Shown here: one piece after another, positions 1 to 7,893 of the stretch
How positions within the stretch are numbered: the stretch's first letter is position 1
Layout: every line of letters begins with the position of its first letter
NCBI RefSeq assembly: GCF_007197755.1
Contig: NZ_CP041636.1
Location: forward strand, 1,586,001 to 1,650,000
Origin: Ferrovibrio terrae
GTDB taxonomy: Bacteria > Pseudomonadota > Alphaproteobacteria > Ferrovibrionales > Ferrovibrionaceae
Direction of reading: 5' to 3'
DNA length: 64,000 bases
Position numbers and translations under genes: made by a program
Notes under the pieces: model-generated
What the model was told of the DNA's origin: nothing
Databases searched by the model: none
The model's input: the letters and a program-made list of their open reading frames with translations, nothing else

Positions 1-42
1 ATACTGGCCGACCGGAGCGGCGATGGATTTCGGATCGAGCAA
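1..42 (-). CDS. Possible 5' end of a gene downstream of cobO (partial)
   Basis: Eight bases after the cobO stop a TTG opens a frame of 14 codons that runs off the window edge and reads LLDPKSIAAPVGQY. The PKSIAAPVG-Y pattern recalls the amino terminus of RidA-family imine deaminases, but 14 residues are far too few to name it. It would be the next gene of the cobW-cobN-cobO transcript. No clear Shine-Dalgarno sequence precedes it. It may equally be non-coding. Confidence 0.2.
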   Translation of the reverse strand, partial: MLDPKSIAAPVGQY

Positions 43-50
43 CTCGCGTT

Positions 51-677
51 TCAAAACTCGATTCCTTTCTGGGCTTTCACGCCGGCCTGGAAGGGATGCT
101 TCACTTCCGTCATCTCGGTCACCAGGTCGGCGGCCTCGATCAGTTCCGGCTTGGCGTTACGTCCGGTCACCACGATATGCAGGTTCGGCGGACGGTTTTT
201 CAGCACCTCTACCACCTCGCCCAAATCGAGATAGTCGTAGCGCAGCACGATGTTCAGTTCATCGAGGACCAGCAGGTCGAAGTCCGGCGGGTCTTTTCTG
301 GCGGCCTCGATCATGCGTTTGGCTTCGGTCCAGGCAGCAGTGGCGGCGGCGATGTCGCGCGCGCGATCCTGCGTATTCCAGGTGAAGCCTTCGCCCATCG
401 CCTTGATCTCGACCTGGTCGGGAAACATCTCCAGCACCGGGCGTTCGCCGGTCTGCCACGCGCCTTTCACGAACTGCACGATGCCGATGCGGAAACCATT
501 ACCGATGGCGCGCATCGCCAGGCCGAAGGCAGCCGTCGATTTGCCCTTGCCCTTGCCGGTATGCACCATGAGAAGGCCCTTCTCGATGGTCTTGCCGGCC
601 ATGATCTTCGCCTTGGCTTCCTGGCGCTTCCTGGCCTTTTCATTGGCGCGCGTGTTTTCGTCTTCAGCTTCGCTCAT
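51..677 (-). CDS. cobO: Corrinoid (cob(I)yrinic acid a,c-diamide) adenosyltransferase
   Basis: CobO transfers the adenosyl group of ATP to reduced corrinoid, the step that follows cobalt insertion in cobalamin synthesis. The 208-residue product has an ATP-binding loop GKGKGKST at residues 41-48, the acidic LLVLDELN stretch and the family ending KAQKGIEF. Length is normal for BtuR/CobO. The start at 677 is chosen because its ATG overlaps the cobN stop in an ATGA arrangement, which implies translational coupling; an in-frame upstream start at 731 would lie inside cobN. It is the third gene of a riboswitch-controlled minus-strand operon. Confidence 0.95.
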   Translation of the reverse strand: MSEAEDENTRANEKARKRQEAKAKIMAGKTIEKGLLMVHTGKGKGKSTAAFGLAMRAIGNGFRIGIVQFVKGAWQTGERPVLEMFPDQVEIKAMGEGFTWNTQDRARDIAAATAAWTEAKRMIEAARKDPPDFDLLVLDELNIVLRYDYLDLGEVVEVLKNRPPNLHIVVTGRNAKPELIEAADLVTEMTEVKHPFQAGVKAQKGIEF

Positions 678-3600
678 GCTGCCAGCATCCTGTCCAGAGT
701 GTCCGCTGTTGAATTCGCCCTGGGCCGCCATAACCCGCGGCGGATGGCCTCGCGGAAGCGTGCGGCGATCTCGCGTGCGCCGGCCGGGTTGTTGGTTTCG
801 AGAAATGCGCGCGTGTCCGCATCGGCCAGATAGGCATCATACAGCGCGTCGAACTGGTGATCGCGCACCAGGCCTGTCGTGGCGGCAAACGCAAAGAGAT
901 AATCCACCGTGGCGGCGATCTCGAAGGCGCCCTTGTAGCCATGACGCTTCACGCCGGCGATCCATTTCGGATTGGCGGCACGGCCGCGCACGACGCGGGC
1001 GATCTCTTCTTCCAGCCGGAGGATGCGCGGCGCCTCGGGGCGCGAATGGTCGTTGTGATACGCGGCCGGCGCGGCGCCTGAGGCATACTGAACAGCCGCC
1101 ACCGCGCCACCCTCGAACTGGTAATAGTCATCCGAGTCGAGCAGGTCATGCTCGCGGTTATCCTGGTTCTGCACCACCGTATCGATGCCGCTCAGGCGCT
1201 GGGTGAACACTTCCGCATCGGCGATGCCTTCCGCGTTCCCGCCATAGGCATAGCCGCCCCAGGCGATATAGGCCCTGGCCAGATCGGCGGTATCAGTCCA
1301 GCCGCCTTCATCGATGATCGCCTGCAGGCCCGCGCCATAGGCACCGGGCTGCGCACCGAACACGCGGTAGCCGGCGCGGCGCATGGCCTCTTCCGCGGTC
1401 AGGCCGCGGCCGATCATCACGGCGGCCTCGTCCTTCACGCGCTCGGCCAGCGGATTGACTTCCGGCGGTTCGTCCAGCGCCTGCACGGCGCGGCTGGCGG
1501 CGTCGAACAGCGCCAGCTGCGCGGGGAAGGCATCGCGGAAAAAGCCGCTGATCTTCAGGGTCACGTCGATGCGCGGACGGTCCAGCAGATCCGGCGGCAC
1601 GATCTCGAAACCGGTGACGCGGCCAGAGGCCGGCTCCCAGGTCGGGCGCGCGCCGATGAGGGCCAGCGCCTGCGCGATATCGTCGCCGCCGGTGCGCATG
1701 TTGGCGGTGCCCCAGGCGTTGAGAAGGATCGCGCGCGGCCATTCGCCATGGTCCTGGCGATGGCGTTGCAGCAGTGCATCGGCCGACTGCCAGCCCAGTG
1801 TCCAGGCCGTCGGCGTCGGCAGGCTGCGCGCATCCAGCGAGTAGAAGTTGCGCCCGGTCGGCAGCACTTCCGGCCGGCCGCGCGTCGGTGCGCCGCTCGG
1901 GCCCGGCGGCACGAAACGGCTGTCCAGTCCGCGCAGCAGGTTTTCGATCTCGGCGCGGCCGCAGCCCAGCACCGCGCCGCGCAGGTTATAGTCGATGTCC
2001 TGCAGCACGGCTTTTGTCGCCGTCCAGCCTTCGTCGGGCAGCCGCCGGTCGGCGACCAGCTGCTTGGCCAGAATCTCCAGCCGCTCGATGGTGTCGCCAT
2101 GGCTGCGCCAGCTGCCCGGGGCGAGATCCGCCAGCACGGCCGGCTGCGGGCCCTCCCACACGGCCGCATAGTCGGTGCCGAGCGGATCGAAGCCCCTGTT
2201 CGGCTCATTCAGGCCGAGGTCGGAGCTCAGCGCGCGCAGGATCGAGGCGCGGCCGCCTTTGCCGTCGCCGCGCGGCAGCCGCACCAGCGCCACCAGCAGA
2301 TCGATCAGCTGCTCGCCATGCGGCTTCACGCCATAGACATGCAGCCCGTCGCGGATCTGCAGCTCCTTCAGGTCGCAGAGATGGTTGTCGAGCTTCAGCA
2401 GTGCCGAGTCCGTCGCTTCGCCGGTCTGGATGTCGCAATCGGCATCGAGCCCGAGGCGGCGCGCCTCGGCGATGATGCGTTCGGCCAGCAGCGGCAGGCG
2501 GCGGCGATCCAGTCCGGCGGCTTCGTAATATTCATCGACCAGCTGCTCGAGGCCGGCGAGGTCGCCATAGATTTCGGCGCGGGTCAGCGGCGGCGTCAGG
2601 TGGTCGAGGATCACGGCCGAGGTGCGGCGCTTGGCCTGCGTGCCTTCGCCGGGATCGTTGACGATGAAGGGATACAGCTGCGGCAGCGCGCCGAACACCG
2701 CTTCCGGGTAGCAGTCCTCGGAGAGAGCCAGCGCCTTGCCCGGCAGCCATTCGAGATTGCCATGCTTGCCGAAATGGATCACCGCATCGGCGCCGAAACT
2801 TTCGCGCAGCCAGGCATAGGCCGCGAAATAGTGGTGCGGCGGCACCAGGTCGGGATCGTGATAGCTGCGCGTCGGGTCGATATTGTAGCCGCGCGCCGGC
2901 TGGATCATCACCACCACATTGCCGAGCGGCAGCACCGGCAGGGCGAAACCATTGCCGCCATCGGGGCCGGCATCGATATGCGGATCGTCTTCCGGTTCGC
3001 CCCAGCGTGCGCTGACGGCGGCGCGGATCGTGGCCGGCAATGTCTCGAAGAAGCGGCGATACAGCGCCAGCGGATAGACCACGCGCACGCGGCGGCCGGC
3101 CAGCGCGGCAAAATCGTTGGTCACGCCTTCGATCAGGGATTCGATCAGCCGGTTGCCGCTCACGGGAAGCGCGTTCAGCTCGTAGCCGGCATCCTTCATG
3201 GCGCGCAGCACTTCGACCACGCTCTGCGGCGTATCGAGGCCGACGCCGTTGCCGATGCGGCCGTCGCGATTGGGATAATTCGCCATCACCACGGCGATCT
3301 TGCGTTCGGCCGGCGACAGGCGGCCGAGCCGCGACCAGGCGCAGGCCAGCCGGGCCACATAGGCGCAACGGCCATGATCGGGCTGCAGCCGAACGATGCT
3401 GCATTCGGTGCGGGTGTCGAACTGCGCCTCGGCCTTGAAGGCGACGGCGCGGGTCATGATGCGGCCGTCGATTTCCGGCAAAGCGACGGCGATGGCAAGA
3501 TCGCGCGGATTGAGGCCGCGCGTGGAGGTGGCCCAGTCCTCGCGCGGCTGCGTGGCGAACACGACTTGCAATACAGGGCAATCGCATTGCCCGAGCGGAT

Positions 3601-4456
3601 CATCCGTGCCGCTGTCGCCTCCCGTCGGATTTCCCAGCGCAAAGCTGGTCGCATTCAGGATCACGTCGGGCAGCGCATGATCCAGCAGCGTGCCGACGAT
3701 ATCGGCTGACATGCGGTCCTTCAGGCTGGTGACAAAGATCGGCAGCGGATTGAGGCCCTCGGCCGACAGCGCCTGGACCAGCGCATCGATGGCAGCCAGA
3801 TCGCCGGCCTGCATCAGCGCGCGGTAGAACACGATGGCGGCCACCGGACGCAGGCCATGATGCAGCGCATTCCATTGCGGCCGCAGGCTGTCGAGATCGG
3901 GATCGTGCAGGCCCGGCCAGTAGATGCCGGCGGCCGGCAGCGGCCGTGCCGGCGGCGGGTCTTCATCATGGCCGATCAGCGCGGCTGCGCGGCGCAGGCA
4001 GTTCTGCAGGTTTTCAATGCCGCCTTCGCGGAAATAGTCGAACAGTGCCGCGCGGCTGCCGTCATCGACGGTGGAGAAGCCATCCAGCCCCGGATCGGGC
4101 TGGCGGTCGCCCGGCAGGAAGGCCAGCAGGATGCCGCGCGCGCGACAGAGATCGCTCAACCGTTCGACACCATAGGTCCAGTAGCTCTGGCCGCCGAGCA
4201 GGCGCACGATCACCAGCCTGGCATGCTGGATCACGCTCTCGACGTAAAGATCGACCGCGTAAGGGTGGCCGAGCTGCAGCAGGTTGGCGAGCCGCAGGCG
4301 CGGGAAGTCGTCGGGCAGGCCGGACAGCGCGCTGCTCAGCGCCGCCAGTTCGGTATCGGCGGCCGAGAGGATGACAATGTCGCCGGGCGTCTGGCCCAGA
4401 TCGACTGCACCATCGGTCGTCGCCGTGCCGCCGGGTATGGCATTGAGCAGATGCAC
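674..4456 (-). CDS. cobN: Cobaltochelatase subunit CobN
   Basis: CobN is the large corrin-binding subunit of the ATP-dependent aerobic cobaltochelatase, which inserts Co(II) into hydrogenobyrinic acid a,c-diamide together with CobS and CobT. The 1260-residue length is typical. The conserved HFGKHGNLEWLPGK segment lies near residue 565, and the DNREHDLLDSDDYYQFEGG region near the carboxy end is typical of the CobN/BchH superfamily. The start is GTG, with GGGAG nine bases upstream, 25 bases after the cobW stop. No cobS or cobT is present here, so they must lie elsewhere. The neighbours support CobN over magnesium chelatase BchH. Confidence 0.96.
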   Translation of the reverse strand: MHLLNAIPGGTATTDGAVDLGQTPGDIVILSAADTELAALSSALSGLPDDFPRLRLANLLQLGHPYAVDLYVESVIQHARLVIVRLLGGQSYWTYGVERLSDLCRARGILLAFLPGDRQPDPGLDGFSTVDDGSRAALFDYFREGGIENLQNCLRRAAALIGHDEDPPPARPLPAAGIYWPGLHDPDLDSLRPQWNALHHGLRPVAAIVFYRALMQAGDLAAIDALVQALSAEGLNPLPIFVTSLKDRMSADIVGTLLDHALPDVILNATSFALGNPTGGDSGTDDPLGQCDCPVLQVVFATQPREDWATSTRGLNPRDLAIAVALPEIDGRIMTRAVAFKAEAQFDTRTECSIVRLQPDHGRCAYVARLACAWSRLGRLSPAERKIAVVMANYPNRDGRIGNGVGLDTPQSVVEVLRAMKDAGYELNALPVSGNRLIESLIEGVTNDFAALAGRRVRVVYPLALYRRFFETLPATIRAAVSARWGEPEDDPHIDAGPDGGNGFALPVLPLGNVVVMIQPARGYNIDPTRSYHDPDLVPPHHYFAAYAWLRESFGADAVIHFGKHGNLEWLPGKALALSEDCYPEAVFGALPQLYPFIVNDPGEGTQAKRRTSAVILDHLTPPLTRAEIYGDLAGLEQLVDEYYEAAGLDRRRLPLLAERIIAEARRLGLDADCDIQTGEATDSALLKLDNHLCDLKELQIRDGLHVYGVKPHGEQLIDLLVALVRLPRGDGKGGRASILRALSSDLGLNEPNRGFDPLGTDYAAVWEGPQPAVLADLAPGSWRSHGDTIERLEILAKQLVADRRLPDEGWTATKAVLQDIDYNLRGAVLGCGRAEIENLLRGLDSRFVPPGPSGAPTRGRPEVLPTGRNFYSLDARSLPTPTAWTLGWQSADALLQRHRQDHGEWPRAILLNAWGTANMRTGGDDIAQALALIGARPTWEPASGRVTGFEIVPPDLLDRPRIDVTLKISGFFRDAFPAQLALFDAASRAVQALDEPPEVNPLAERVKDEAAVMIGRGLTAEEAMRRAGYRVFGAQPGAYGAGLQAIIDEGGWTDTADLARAYIAWGGYAYGGNAEGIADAEVFTQRLSGIDTVVQNQDNREHDLLDSDDYYQFEGGAVAAVQYASGAAPAAYHNDHSRPEAPRILRLEEEIARVVRGRAANPKWIAGVKRHGYKGAFEIAATVDYLFAFAATTGLVRDHQFDALYDAYLADADTRAFLETNNPAGAREIAARFREAIRRGLWRPRANSTADTLDRMLAA

Positions 4457-4481
4457 GGCGGCGCGCTCCCGGCACCGGGCC

Positions 4482-5531
4482 TTAGATGGCGGCGAGGGCG
4501 GCGCGGATGGCCGCCTCGTCCAGGCCGGCCTGGCCGATCACCACCAGCCGCGTGGCGCGTGGCTCATGGCCGTGCCAGTCGCGGTCGTAATAATGCGACA
4601 GCCGCATGCCGACACCCTGCAGCACCAGCCGCATCTTCTTGCCGGCGACGGCGACAAAGCCCTTCACGCGCAGGATGTCGTGGTCTGCGATCACCGGCAG
4701 CAGGCTGTCGAGCAGCGCATCGGGTGAAGCCTGTTCCGGCAGCGTGACCGAGAAGCTGAAGAAATCCTCGTGGTCGTGGTCGTCCTCAGTGTCGTGATGC
4801 GACTTGCGCGCGGCGATGTCATCTTCGGCGGCCGCCCGCAGCCCGAGCAGGATGTCGGCGGCGATCTCCCCCTTGCTGATCGACAGGGTCTTCACGCCCT
4901 GGCGCAGATGCGCGGCGATCTCGGCGCGCACATTGTCCAGTGCGCCCTCGTCCAGCAGGTCGGCCTTGTTCAGCAGCACGAGATCGGCGCAGCCGAGCTG
5001 GTCCTCGAACAGTTCCTCCAGCGGATTGTCGTGATCCAGGCTGGGGTCGGCGGCGCGCTGGGCGGCCAGCGCTTCTTCGTCATCGGCAAAGCGGCCTTCA
5101 GCCACGGCGGCGGCGTCCACCACGGTGATCACGCCGTCCACGGTGGTGCGGCTCCTGATGCCGGGCCAGGCAAAGGCCTGCACCAGCGGCTTCGGCAGCG
5201 CGAGGCCCGAGGTCTCGATCACGATATGCGTCGGCGGTTCGGGCCGGTCGAGCAGCTTCTGCAGCGTCGGCAGGAAATCATCGGCCACCGTGCAGCACAG
5301 GCAGCCATTGGCCAGTTCGATGATGTCGTCTTCGCTGCAGTCCGGCGCGCCGCAGCTTTTCAGCAGATCGCCGTCGATGCCCATTTCGCCGAATTCATTG
5401 ACGATCAGCGCGATGCGCCGGCCATTGGCGTTGGTGATCAGGTGCCGGATCAGCGTGGTCTTGCCGGCGCCGAGGAAGCCGGTGACGACGGTTGCGGGGA
5501 TTTTGTTGGCGGCGGCTGCAGTCTTTTGCAT
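4482..5531 (-). CDS. cobW: CobW-family GTPase
   Basis: CobW belongs to the G3E P-loop GTPases that act as metal chaperones and is thought to deliver Co(II) for cobalamin synthesis. The 349-residue protein has a Walker A motif GFLGAGKT at residues 18-25, the metal-site motif GCLCC at 76-80, and a histidine/acid-rich linker (HHDTEDDHDHED) before the CobW carboxy-terminal domain. It is the first gene of the cobW-cobN-cobO unit, with a cobalamin riboswitch about 140 bases upstream. The Shine-Dalgarno is weak (AGGA ten bases before ATG), which would suit translational control by the riboswitch. Other COG0523 metal chaperones look alike; the context fixes the name. Confidence 0.95.
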   Translation of the reverse strand: MQKTAAAANKIPATVVTGFLGAGKTTLIRHLITNANGRRIALIVNEFGEMGIDGDLLKSCGAPDCSEDDIIELANGCLCCTVADDFLPTLQKLLDRPEPPTHIVIETSGLALPKPLVQAFAWPGIRSRTTVDGVITVVDAAAVAEGRFADDEEALAAQRAADPSLDHDNPLEELFEDQLGCADLVLLNKADLLDEGALDNVRAEIAAHLRQGVKTLSISKGEIAADILLGLRAAAEDDIAARKSHHDTEDDHDHEDFFSFSVTLPEQASPDALLDSLLPVIADHDILRVKGFVAVAGKKMRLVLQGVGMRLSHYYDRDWHGHEPRATRLVVIGQAGLDEAAIRAALAAI

Positions 5532-5672
5532 TCTTCAAGCGTCCTGTTGCATGACGCCGACACGGATTGGCCCGCCGGTCCGCCGCCATGTCTCCCCTGT
5601 CGCGGGAAGGGTGGCGAGAATGGCACAGGCCGGGCACCGACACACCCCGTCCGGCACATCCGTTCGACCAAG

Positions 5673-5845
5673 GGCGATGGCAGGTCTCCGGGCTTGCGGG
5701 TCGTAACGGTTCGTGCGCCTTCCCGGGGGACTGTCACATCCTGCCAGTGGCCTGTTGCACGCCGCTCGCCGCCTACCGTAGCGGGGGCTGCCGCGGCTTG
5801 CGGTTTCTGTATCAGAAACCGGCACCGCGTTCCCTTTTCATCACC
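5673..5845 (-). promoter_or_regulatory. Cobalamin (AdoCbl) riboswitch
   Basis: Read on the minus strand, this 173-nt leader has the conserved blocks in order: AAAAGGGAACGCGGTGCC, a variable hairpin GGTTTCTGATACAGAAACC, the CAGCCCCCGC core, the B12 box GGCCACTGG, GGGAAGG, and the closing CCCGGAGACCTGCC. The P1 helix can be drawn between GGTGATG (5839-5845) and CATCGCC (5673-5679) with one G-U pair. It sits upstream of cobW and should repress the operon when adenosylcobalamin is plentiful. No intrinsic terminator with a U-run is visible before cobW, so control is probably at translation; a nine-base TGCAACAGG in the aptamer (5751-5759) recurs in the cobW leader (5543-5551). Confidence 0.93.
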
Positions 5846-5872
5846 GCAATGTCAGGCATGACATGGCGGTGA
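5841..5872. repeat. 32-bp imperfect inverted repeat at the 5' end of the riboswitch leader
   Basis: The arms are TCACCGC/GCGGTGA outside and ATGTCA/TGACAT inside, separated by one mismatched pair, with a GGCA centre. The left outer arm overlaps the 5' strand of riboswitch P1. In minus-strand RNA it would be a strong hairpin starting within about ten bases of the predicted transcript start. It could be an alternative to P1, or an operator for a dimeric regulator lying between cobW and hupE. Confidence 0.7.
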
Positions 5873-5885
5873 ACCATCGCGCCGG

Positions 5886-5914
5886 ACGGTAAGCCGCGCC
5901 CCCGGTCTTGTCAA
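5886..5914 (-). promoter_or_regulatory. Predicted sigma-70 promoter of the cobW operon
   Basis: On the minus strand a perfect TTGACA (5909-5914) is followed after 17 bases by TACCGT (5886-5891). Transcription would start near 5879, just before the inverted repeat and the riboswitch. This is a sequence match only. Confidence 0.6.
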
Positions 5915-5993
5915 ACCGGCCGCGCTTGGGCAAAAAGGGATCGGGTGGGTCCGCATGCAGCGCATTTTCTGCGCGCGTTTCAAAGAGGTTGCC

Positions 5994-6626
5994 ATGTCCT
6001 TCAATTTCAAGATCGGCAAGTCAAAGCTCGGTCAGGCCGTTCTGCCGGCCATCCTTCTGGCAAGCCTTGCTCTTCCGGCGCTGGCCCATCCCGGTCATCC
6101 GGGCGGCGAAGCGCATGACGCCGGCTTCGCGCAAGGCTTCGCGCATCCCTTCGGCGGTTTCGATCATCTGCTGGCCATGATCGCCGTCGGCCTGTGGGCC
6201 GTGCAGTTCGCCACCCGCACCGGCAACCGCTCAGGTCTCTGGCTGCTGCCCGCCGCCTTCGTGCTGCCGATGGGCGCCGGCTTCCTGCTCGCGCTGAACG
6301 GAATTGCACTGCCCGGCGTCGAGGCCGGCATTGCGCTGTCGGTGCTGATCCTCGGCCTCGCTGTCGCCTTCGCCGCCCGCCCGCCGCTGGCCGCCGCGAT
6401 GGCGGTCACCGCCGGTTTCGCCCTGTTCCACGGTTATGCGCATGGCACGGAAATGGGCGCTGGCGTCGCCACGGCTTATGCTGGTGGCATGCTGCTGGCC
6501 ACCGCGCTGCTGCATGGCGTCGGCCTTGTCGTCGCCCTGCTGTCGCAGCAGGTTGCCACGCCGGTGCTGACGCGCGCGGCCGGTGCCGCCGTGGCTGTCG
6601 CCGGCGTCGTCATCCTGGTTGCCTGA
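5994..6626 (+). CDS. hupE: HupE/UreJ-family membrane protein, probable Ni/Co permease
   Basis: HupE/UreJ proteins are inner-membrane metal permeases for nickel or cobalt. The 210-residue product has a signal-like amino terminus ending LPALAHPGHPGG, the family motif HPFGGFDHLLAM with conserved histidines, FHGYAHGTE, and about six hydrophobic segments. The start at 5994 is preferred over 5955 because AAAGAGG lies five bases upstream. It is divergent from the cobalamin operon, and HupE homologues are often found with cobalamin genes, so cobalt uptake is a fair inference. No urease or hydrogenase genes are nearby. The riboswitch is on the other strand and does not cover this gene. Confidence 0.85.
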   Translation: MSFNFKIGKSKLGQAVLPAILLASLALPALAHPGHPGGEAHDAGFAQGFAHPFGGFDHLLAMIAVGLWAVQFATRTGNRSGLWLLPAAFVLPMGAGFLLALNGIALPGVEAGIALSVLILGLAVAFAARPPLAAAMAVTAGFALFHGYAHGTEMGAGVATAYAGGMLLATALLHGVGLVVALLSQQVATPVLTRAAGAAVAVAGVVILVA

Positions 6627-7374
6627 CAGTTTTCTCTTTCTGACCGAACCGCGTTACTGGGCAGTGGCCGGCGCAGCTGCGCTGGCCGGCCTGGTGCGCG
6701 GGTTTTCCGGCTTTGGCGGCGCGATGGTGTTCATGCCGATCGCCAGCCTGCTCTATGAGCCGAAACTCGCCGCCATCCTGCTGTTCATCGCCGACGATAT
6801 TGCCGCCTTGGCCATGCTGCCCGCCGCAGTGCGCCGCTGCATCTGGCGCGAGGTGCTGCTGCTGGGCATCGCCGCGGTGATCGCGGTGCCGTTCGGCGTC
6901 GCATTGCTGGTGGTGGCCGATGCCGATGTGATGCGCTGGGTGATCTGCCTGGTGATTCTGCTCGCCGTCGTCCTGATGGCGCTGGGCTGGCGCTATACCG
7001 GGCGGCTCGGTCTGCCGGCCACGCTGGGCACCGGCATGCTGGCGGGATTGAGCGGTGGGGCGGCTGCCCTGCCGGGGCCGCCGGTGGTGCTGCTCTGGCT
7101 CGGCGGCCAGGGCAATGCCGCCACCGTGCGCGCCAACCTGATCGTGTTTTTCGGCTTCACGGCCACCGCGTCTGGCATCGCCTACTGGTGGAGCGGGCTG
7201 TTCACGCAGACCAGTCTGCTGATGTCGCTGCCGTTGATCCCGGCCTATCTGCTGCCACTTTCGCTGGGCAGCCGGCTGTTCGCGCGTTCCAGCGAACAGC
7301 AGTTCCGCCGCGTGGCGCTGGCGCTCTGCGCCTTCGCCGCCCTGTCGGGCCTGCCGTTGTGGCGGCTGCTCTAG
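6619..7374 (+). CDS. TauE/SafE-family membrane transporter (sulfite-exporter family)
   Basis: This polytopic protein (about 250 residues, seven to eight hydrophobic segments) carries the TauE/SafE signature LVRGFSGFGGAMVFMP near its start and a second half-repeat GMLAGLSGGAAALPGPPVV. The family exports organic or inorganic anions, often sulfite or sulfoacetate; the substrate cannot be read from sequence. It overlaps the end of hupE and is probably co-transcribed. The start is uncertain: a TTG at 6619 overlapping the hupE stop is used here, with GTG codons at 6583 and 6664 as alternatives. None has a good ribosome-binding site, which suggests coupling to hupE. Confidence 0.82.
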   Translation: MPDSFLFLTEPRYWAVAGAAALAGLVRGFSGFGGAMVFMPIASLLYEPKLAAILLFIADDIAALAMLPAAVRRCIWREVLLLGIAAVIAVPFGVALLVVADADVMRWVICLVILLAVVLMALGWRYTGRLGLPATLGTGMLAGLSGGAAALPGPPVVLLWLGGQGNAATVRANLIVFFGFTATASGIAYWWSGLFTQTSLLMSLPLIPAYLLPLSLGSRLFARSSEQQFRRVALALCAFAALSGLPLWRLL

Positions 7375-7375
7375 A

Positions 7376-7867
7376 TCAGTGCCTGTATTTGCGCGCGGCT
7401 TCTTCCAGCGCGCTGAGCAGCTGCATTTCGATCTTGCTGCCGCTGCCCTGGATGCGGTTGCCCATCACCACATAGAGCGCATCGATCTGCGCCGCGATGA
7501 TGTCGAGCTGGATCGGCGTCGGCACGCCCATATCCCTGGTGAAGTCGTTCAGCGATTTGGCGAAGGCGGTCAGCAGCGGATATTTGAACATGCCGCCCAT
7601 GCCCTTGATTTCGAGCGAGATGGTGCGGATCGCCTGCATCGCCTGGTCGGCGCCGATCTGGCTGTGCGCCACATCGTTCAGCGCCACGCGCAAGCCACGC
7701 AGCTTGTCGGCAACCTCAACGGTAAACTGGTCGGTGGCCTTCTCGACCACCGCTTCCAGCTTCTTGATTTCCTCAGGCTCAAGCTTGAGCTTGAAACCTT
7801 TCTTGAAATTGACCGCCTTGCGTCGCAATTCCTGCGACGGCGGCATGAAAACAGGTTTTTTAGTCAT
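7376..7867 (-). CDS. Small helical protein resembling an HPt domain without the histidine
   Basis: This 163-residue soluble protein is rich in predicted helix. The segment LEIKGMGGMFKYPLLTAFA (residues 85-103) resembles the phosphotransfer HPt pattern HxLKGxxGxxG, but the phosphorylated histidine is replaced by Leu85. It begins 26 bases after the receiver-like gene stop and ends next to the convergent TauE-like gene. The pairing suggests the two work together in signalling without classical phosphotransfer. I do not recognise a named family; the HPt resemblance is from the motif alone. Confidence 0.6.
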   Translation of the reverse strand: MTKKPVFMPPSQELRRKAVNFKKGFKLKLEPEEIKKLEAVVEKATDQFTVEVADKLRGLRVALNDVAHSQIGADQAMQAIRTISLEIKGMGGMFKYPLLTAFAKSLNDFTRDMGVPTPIQLDIIAAQIDALYVVMGNRIQGSGSKIEMQLLSALEEAARKYRH

Positions 7868-7893
7868 CCCGGCAGACTACATCCTACGCGTCG

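Noticed and set aside
1148..3709. An 853-codon frame on the plus strand antisense to cobN
   Set aside because: It is a shadow of cobN in GC-rich DNA: the composition is His/Gln/Arg/Ala-rich, no domain is recognisable, and the opposite frame encodes a complete CobN.
5873..5993. A riboswitch controlling hupE on the plus strand
   Set aside because: All conserved cobalamin-riboswitch blocks read on the minus strand; the hupE leader is only about 120 bases with none of them.
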